Positions 7,032 to 10,171 of a stretch of 10,171 nt of DNA are shown here, piece after piece (the first letter of the stretch is position 1; each line of letters starts with the position of its first letter). A model generated the notes under the pieces. It did not search any database. It had not been told where the DNA came from and saw nothing but the letters and a program-made list of their open reading frames with translations. Source of the DNA: a bacterium (lineage in GTDB: Bacteria > Bacillota_I > Bacilli_A > RFN20 > UBA1709); contig JAAZGG010000066.1 of assembly GCA_012511355.1 (NCBI GenBank), forward strand, positions 1-10,171. The letters run 5' to 3'. A program made the translations under genes and the position numbers.

Positions 7032-7689
7032 GGCCGTTTTCTTTGACTTGGATGGAACTCTTATTGATACCCAAGAAGTTATTATTAAAGGTTTTAAATA
7101 TTTATTTGATCGTTATTTGCCAAGTAAGAAAACTATTGATGAAGAAGATTATAAACAGATATTAGGTCCAGCGCTTAAGGATTCATTTAAATATTATTTT
7201 GGACCTGATCATGATTTTGATCTGTTATTGTCGGGTTATCGTTTAGCTACTAATGATCTTTTAAATAAAGAAAACATCAAGTTAGTTCCTAGGACAGCAA
7301 AGTTAATTAAGATTTTGAAAAATAAAGGAATTCGTTTGGCGGTAATAACTTCTCGTCAGCACATAAGTGCACTTAGAGTTTTAAAAGTCTTTAATTTAGT
7401 AGAAGATTTTGATGTTATTATTGGTTGCACAGATGTGCAAGAAGTTAAACCTCATCCTGAAAGTTTCAATAAGGCCTTGAAAGCTTTAAATATAAAGGCC
7501 AATGAAGCGATTATGATAGGAGATACCGCGAATGATATTGTTGGTGCTAAAAGAGCCGGTATTAAAAGTTATGCTGTCAAATGGGCCACAAGTCCGTTAG
7601 AAGAATTATTAGCCTGTGGGGCCACAGGCGTTATTGAAGATATGATGGATATTGTTGAAATAGTGGAGGATGCTAAAAATGATTTATGA
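7024..7689 (+). CDS. ppaX: HAD-family phosphatase, probable pyrophosphatase PpaX
   Basis: Cytoplasmic haloacid-dehalogenase-type hydrolase, 221 aa. All four HAD motifs are visible: DLDGTLIDT (8-16) with nucleophile Asp8 and acid/base Asp10, motif II TS at 109-110, Lys142 in VKPHPE, and GDTAND (166-171) with metal-binding aspartates 167 and 171. A helical cap of the phosphoglycolate-phosphatase (Gph/PpaX) type lies between motifs I and II. Length, the N-terminal motif and the GPALKDSF cap segment (48-55) resemble Bacillus PpaX, which hydrolyses the pyrophosphate released when HprK dephosphorylates HPr. The position behind hprK and lgt supports that role. Phosphoglycolate phosphatase or another small-phosphate substrate remains possible. 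It overlaps lgt by 8 bases, with GAGGAGAAGG (7011-7020) as ribosome site, and overlaps trxB by 11. Confidence 0.82.
   Translation: MIKAVFFDLDGTLIDTQEVIIKGFKYLFDRYLPSKKTIDEEDYKQILGPALKDSFKYYFGPDHDFDLLLSGYRLATNDLLNKENIKLVPRTAKLIKILKNKGIRLAVITSRQHISALRVLKVFNLVEDFDVIIGCTDVQEVKPHPESFNKALKALNIKANEAIMIGDTANDIVGAKRAGIKSYAVKWATSPLEELLACGATGVIEDMMDIVEIVEDAKNDL
7665..7669 (+). promoter_or_regulatory. trxB ribosome binding site (decides the start)
   Basis: GGAGG touches the in-frame ATG at 7670 directly and so cannot serve it, but stands nine bases before the ATG at 7679. The start is therefore placed at 7679. The site lies inside the preceding phosphatase gene. Confidence 0.85.
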
Positions 7690-8596
7690 TCTATTGATAA
7701 TTGGGGCGGGGCCGGCAGGATTAAATGCGGCGATTTATGCCACACGAGCAGGCTTAAAAACAGCCATTATTGAACGCGATGCTCCTGGTGGTAAAATGAC
7801 TAGAACTGAAAAAATAGAAAACTATTTAGGAGTGAGTGAAGTTAATGGTGCAGAACTCGGTTTAAAAATGTTTAATCAAGCCTCATCTTTTGGCAGTGAA
7901 TATATTTATGGAAATGTAAAAAGTATCCAAAAAGAAGGAGAAATTTTTATTGTTGATTGCGAAGATGAAAGTTATCGGGCTCAAAAAATAATCGTGGCAA
8001 CAGGAACTAAAGAAAGAAAGCTAAATATTCCAGGAGAAGACAAATTTTATGGACGTGGTATTTCTTATTGTGCCATCTGTGATGGGGCCTTATATAAAGG
8101 AAAAGACATGGCGATTATTGGTGGCGGCAATAGCGCTTTACAAGAGGCTTTATACTTAGCGCCTTTAGCTAGAAAAATTTATCTTATTCATCGTCGTGAC
8201 GATTTTAGAGGCGAAGATTTTTTGGCTCAAAAAATTAGACAAACAAAGAACATTGAACTATGTCTTTCTTATTCACCCAAAGAATTCGTTGGTACCAAAA
8301 CTTTAGAAAAAGTTGTTATTAAAAGCAATAAAAACCAAGAAGAAAAAAATTTAACTGTTAGTGTTGTTTTTCCTTTCATTGGTTTTGATCCAGCTACTAG
8401 TTTTTTAGATAAGGAATTATTAGATAGCGAAGGTTATTTAATTGTTGATGAAAATTTGGAATCAAAGGTTAAAGGTCTTTATGGTGCCGGTGATGTCATC
8501 AAAAAGAGTTTGCGGCAAATTATTACCGCAGCGAGTGATGGCGCGATAGCTGCCACAAATGTTGCTAAAGGGTTAGAAAAACAAAAAGGGAATTGA
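7679..8596 (+). CDS. trxB: Thioredoxin reductase (NADPH)
   Basis: FAD-dependent cytoplasmic enzyme that passes electrons from NADPH to thioredoxin. From ATG 7679 the protein has 305 aa, normal for low-molecular-weight TrxB, and begins [14 protein letters not shown], leaving the usual short leader before the FAD-binding GAGPAG (9-14). The redox-active cysteines are in CAICD (Cys131, Cys134). The NADPH domain has [10 protein letters not shown] (148-157), where D and E are more usual than N and Q, and HRRDDFRGE (171-179), whose HRR suits the NADPH 2'-phosphate. The C-terminal FAD motif GAGDV with [15 protein letters not shown] is at 269-292. Retention of HRR argues against the ferredoxin-dependent type, and CxxC argues against YumC-like ferredoxin-NADP reductase. 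It is the last gene of the hprK operon; its TGA stop lies in the loop of the terminator hairpin. Confidence 0.95.
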   Translation: MIYDLLIIGAGPAGLNAAIYATRAGLKTAIIERDAPGGKMTRTEKIENYLGVSEVNGAELGLKMFNQASSFGSEYIYGNVKSIQKEGEIFIVDCEDESYRAQKIIVATGTKERKLNIPGEDKFYGRGISYCAICDGALYKGKDMAIIGGGNSALQEALYLAPLARKIYLIHRRDDFRGEDFLAQKIRQTKNIELCLSYSPKEFVGTKTLEKVVIKSNKNQEEKNLTVSVVFPFIGFDPATSFLDKELLDSEGYLIVDENLESKVKGLYGAGDVIKKSLRQIITAASDGAIAATNVAKGLEKQKGN

Positions 8597-8610
8597 ACTC
8601 CCTTTTTGTT
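8580..8610. terminator. Bidirectional terminator shared by trxB and the aldolase gene
   Basis: A perfect 12-bp stem, AACAAAAAGGGA (8580-8591) against TCCCTTTTTGTT (8599-8610), has a seven-base loop. Read on the - strand it is followed by further T residues (TTTTTGTTTTTC), giving a strong U-tract for the aldolase gene. On the + strand the U-tract is mostly inside the stem, followed by ATTTAA. The trxB stop (8594-8596) is in the loop and the aldolase stop (8609-8611) overlaps the stem base. Confidence 0.88.
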
Positions 8611-9508
8611 ATTTAATTGAGGCCTCGTAAATACTGGTTACGGATTTTTCGAGAAGAGTGTTAAATTCTTCCTCGCTTTGTTTGACATTAAGCCCTTCGG
8701 TCAAAGCCCGAGAGAAACTAGCGCTTACTCGATGATTGCGTGCTAATTTTTGGTTGGCAACTTCGCGAGAATAACCGCCTGATAGAGCCACAACGCGGAC
8801 AACACAATCATACTCATAGAGTTCTTCATAGAAATTATCGACATCAGGCAACGTCAATTTAAACATGATTTTATCGTTTGGATCCCATTTATCTAAGTGT
8901 TTTCTAAATTCTCTTTTTAGAATAACTTCTGCTTCTTTTTTGTCAGGAATATGGATATCAACTTCAGGTTCAATAATTGGGACAAGCCCAGCGTGGCAGA
9001 TTTGTTTAGCAAATTCAAATTGCTGCTTTACGACTTTAACAATACCTTCTTCGCTGGCTTTTTTAATAACTGAACGCATCTTAGTTCCAAAGATGTTTCT
9101 TTCTCTGGCCTGGTTTAAGGTGGTGAAAAGTCCAATAATAGGTTTCATTAGTTGGACACCGTCTTTTTCGTTATCCAAACCACGATCAATTTTTAAAATG
9201 GGAATAATACCTTTCTTTTCCCAAAGATAATCGGCAGTGTAACGACCATCAATAGTGCGATTCATTGTCATTTCAAAAAGAATGGCGGCGACTATGTGCT
9301 CGCTACGGAAGGCGGGACTTTTGATGATTCTAGTACGCATGGCATGAACTAAGTCAAACATTTCTTCATCGTTATGGTACTGTGTCTCATCAATTCCATA
9401 GAGTCTCAGAGCTTTTGGGGTGCTGCCACCGCTTTGATCAAGCGCGGCAATAAAGCCTGGGGACTCACGCATAATTTTTAGTTTTTTCTCATCTAATTTG
9501 TGTTCCAT
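8609..9508 (-). CDS. fda: Class I fructose-1,6-bisphosphate aldolase (Fda type)
   Basis: Cytoplasmic glycolytic and gluconeogenic enzyme that splits fructose 1,6-bisphosphate into dihydroxyacetone phosphate and glyceraldehyde 3-phosphate through a Schiff base. The 299-aa sequence aligns by eye with the staphylococcal class I aldolase from end to end: GFIAALDQSGGSTPKAL (18-34) with Asp24, GRYTADYL (88-95), LKIDRG (105-110) with Lys106, GVQLMKPI (117-124), IFGTKMRS (139-146), PIIEPEV (177-183) with Glu180 and Glu182, FKLTLP (216-221) with Lys217 as the likely Schiff-base lysine, and LSGGYSRE (242-249). It needs no zinc, unlike class II FbaA. The start is supported by AAGGAGG at 9516-9522. It has its own promoter behind the YigZ-family gene. 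It ends 12 bases from trxB, convergently. Confidence 0.95.
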   Translation of the reverse strand: MEHKLDEKKLKIMRESPGFIAALDQSGGSTPKALRLYGIDETQYHNDEEMFDLVHAMRTRIIKSPAFRSEHIVAAILFEMTMNRTIDGRYTADYLWEKKGIIPILKIDRGLDNEKDGVQLMKPIIGLFTTLNQARERNIFGTKMRSVIKKASEEGIVKVVKQQFEFAKQICHAGLVPIIEPEVDIHIPDKKEAEVILKREFRKHLDKWDPNDKIMFKLTLPDVDNFYEELYEYDCVVRVVALSGGYSREVANQKLARNHRVSASFSRALTEGLNVKQSEEEFNTLLEKSVTSIYEASIK

Positions 9509-9543
9509 TGGTATGCCTCCTTTAATTTTCTTTAGTTACTTAT

Positions 9544-9572
9544 ATTCTACATCTAATAGTTTCATTAGCCAA
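9544..9572 (-). promoter_or_regulatory. Aldolase gene promoter
   Basis: On the - strand TTGGCT (9572-9567; 4 of 6 to TTGACA) is followed after exactly 17 bases by TAGAAT (9549-9544; 5 of 6 to TATAAT). A start near 9537 would give a leader of about 28 bases, including the AAGGAGG ribosome site. The -35 overlaps the stop codon of the upstream YigZ-family gene. No terminator is seen between the two genes, so read-through is also possible. Confidence 0.65.
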
Positions 9573-10161
9573 TAACAAGCTCGGTATTTTCTAGTTTTTT
9601 AACTTGTATTTGGCCAAGACATGTGTCAATTAACTCATTTATTAGAGTCTCATCAGGGCAAGTAAGTTTATAACAAACCTCTTCCTCAAAATTTTTATCG
9701 AGAATTAAAGCTCTTTTTTCTAAAAACCGATCAACAACATTAACAAGATCATAGCCAAAAACGACCTCATAAATGGCTTGTTCAACCACTTCTTTTATGG
9801 GGGCGGCTTTAATAATTTCTTGAGCACAGAAACCATAGGTTCTAGCAAGATTGCTACGCCCGAGTTTTATTCCACCAAAATAGCGAACAACAACTAAACC
9901 AACATTTTGTAATTGCTTATTTTTTAAATTTTCTAAAATAGGAAGACCGGCGCTGCCAGCGGGTTCGTTATCATCGTTACTTTTTTGTTTGTCTTGTAAA
10001 ATATAAGCATAACAATGATGCCTCGCTTTATTATGTTCTTTTTTAAGAGCTTTTAATCTAATTTTAAAATCTTCTTCATTTTCAATGGGAAAAAGAAAAG
10101 TATAGAATTTTGATTTATTAATCTCATAAAAGAAAGTCGTTTCTTGAAGTACTGTTAACAT
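9565..10161 (-). CDS. YigZ/YvyE family (IMPACT, UPF0029) protein
   Basis: Cytoplasmic protein of the widespread YigZ/IMPACT family, 198 aa, near the usual bacterial length. The N-terminal IMPACT domain (about 14-123) shows NKSKF (15-19), ARHHCYAY (46-53), DDNEPAGSAGLPI (63-75) and VVVRYFGGIKLG (90-101), which form the family signature. The C-terminal half (about 135-195) matches the expected DUF1949-like domain in position. The usual KLG-[AT]-GGLVRAY continuation reads KLGRSNLARTY here. The molecular role of bacterial members is not settled; the eukaryotic relative IMPACT acts on the GCN2 translation-stress pathway. ATG 10161 gives an N-terminus of normal length. The frame stays open in the ten bases before it and no ribosome site is seen there, so a slightly earlier start outside the window cannot be excluded. 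Confidence 0.9.
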   Translation of the reverse strand: MLTVLQETTFFYEINKSKFYTFLFPIENEEDFKIRLKALKKEHNKARHHCYAYILQDKQKSNDDNEPAGSAGLPILENLKNKQLQNVGLVVVRYFGGIKLGRSNLARTYGFCAQEIIKAAPIKEVVEQAIYEVVFGYDLVNVVDRFLEKRALILDKNFEEEVCYKLTCPDETLINELIDTCLGQIQVKKLENTELVIG

Positions 10162-10171
10162 ACTTTTATTA

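Noticed and set aside
7670..7672. Upstream ATG as the trxB start
   Set aside because: The GGAGG ribosome site directly touches it, leaving no spacing; ATG 7679 has a nine-base spacing and gives the typical TrxB N-terminus.
5197..8596. TGA read as tryptophan (mycoplasma code)
   Set aside because: hprK, the ppaX-like gene and trxB all end at TGA at the expected family length, and tryptophans are written TGG.
8865..9230. 121-codon open frame on the + strand inside the aldolase gene
   Set aside because: It is antisense to a highly conserved enzyme, has no ribosome site or domain, and is a shadow.
1..10171. Mobile element, CRISPR array, phage or defence system
   Set aside because: No transposase, integrase, spaced repeats or tRNA-associated attachment site was seen; all genes are conserved housekeeping or transport functions in consistent operons.

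Overview
The window is AT-rich bacterial DNA, densely coded, with standard Shine-Dalgarno sites (AGGAG/GGAGG), extended -10 promoters and intrinsic terminators. This points to a low-GC Firmicute. HprK together with a PpaX-like phosphatase, and a class I aldolase close to the staphylococcal Fda type, favour the class Bacilli. The exact lineage cannot be named from sequence reading alone; a little-studied erysipelotrich- or acholeplasma-like group is possible. TGA is the stop codon of hprK, the ppaX-like gene and trxB, so the mycoplasma code (TGA = Trp) is excluded.

Region 1 (1-2257, + strand) is the end of an ABC importer operon: a substrate-binding protein cut by the window edge, a SsuC/TauC-type permease and a SsuB/TauB-type ATPase, with the last two overlapping. 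An intrinsic terminator at 2260-2287 closes it. The substrate cannot be read from these genes; the family covers sulfonates, nitrate, taurine and thiamine-precursor pyrimidines.

Region 2 (2290-5160, + strand) is uvrA, complete, apparently with its own promoter. No uvrB is next to it and no Bacillus-type SOS box is visible in front of it.

Region 3 (5152-8610, + strand) is a tight operon, hprK-lgt-ppaX-like-trxB, in which each gene overlaps the next by 4-11 bases. It starts from an extended -10 promoter lying between uvrA and hprK. HprK phosphorylates HPr on serine and can reverse the reaction, giving pyrophosphate; the PpaX-like HAD enzyme probably removes that pyrophosphate. Lgt attaches the lipid to prolipoproteins, and such a transporter's binding protein would be a typical client in Gram-positives. 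TrxB recycles thioredoxin. The uvrA-hprK-lgt-ppaX-trxB order recalls a more spread-out arrangement in Bacillus.

Region 4 (8609-10161, - strand) holds a class I fructose-1,6-bisphosphate aldolase with its own promoter and an upstream YigZ/IMPACT-family gene. It converges on trxB, and both strands share one hairpin at 8580-8610 as a bidirectional terminator.

There is no non-coding stretch longer than 83 bases, no RNA gene, no mobile element and no CRISPR array. This is an ordinary housekeeping region and I see no new system. The points most worth a second look are a near-identical DNA segment shared by the two halves of uvrA, the compact hprK promoter with an inverted repeat and a predicted very short leader, and residue changes in Lgt, the permease and the YigZ-family protein.
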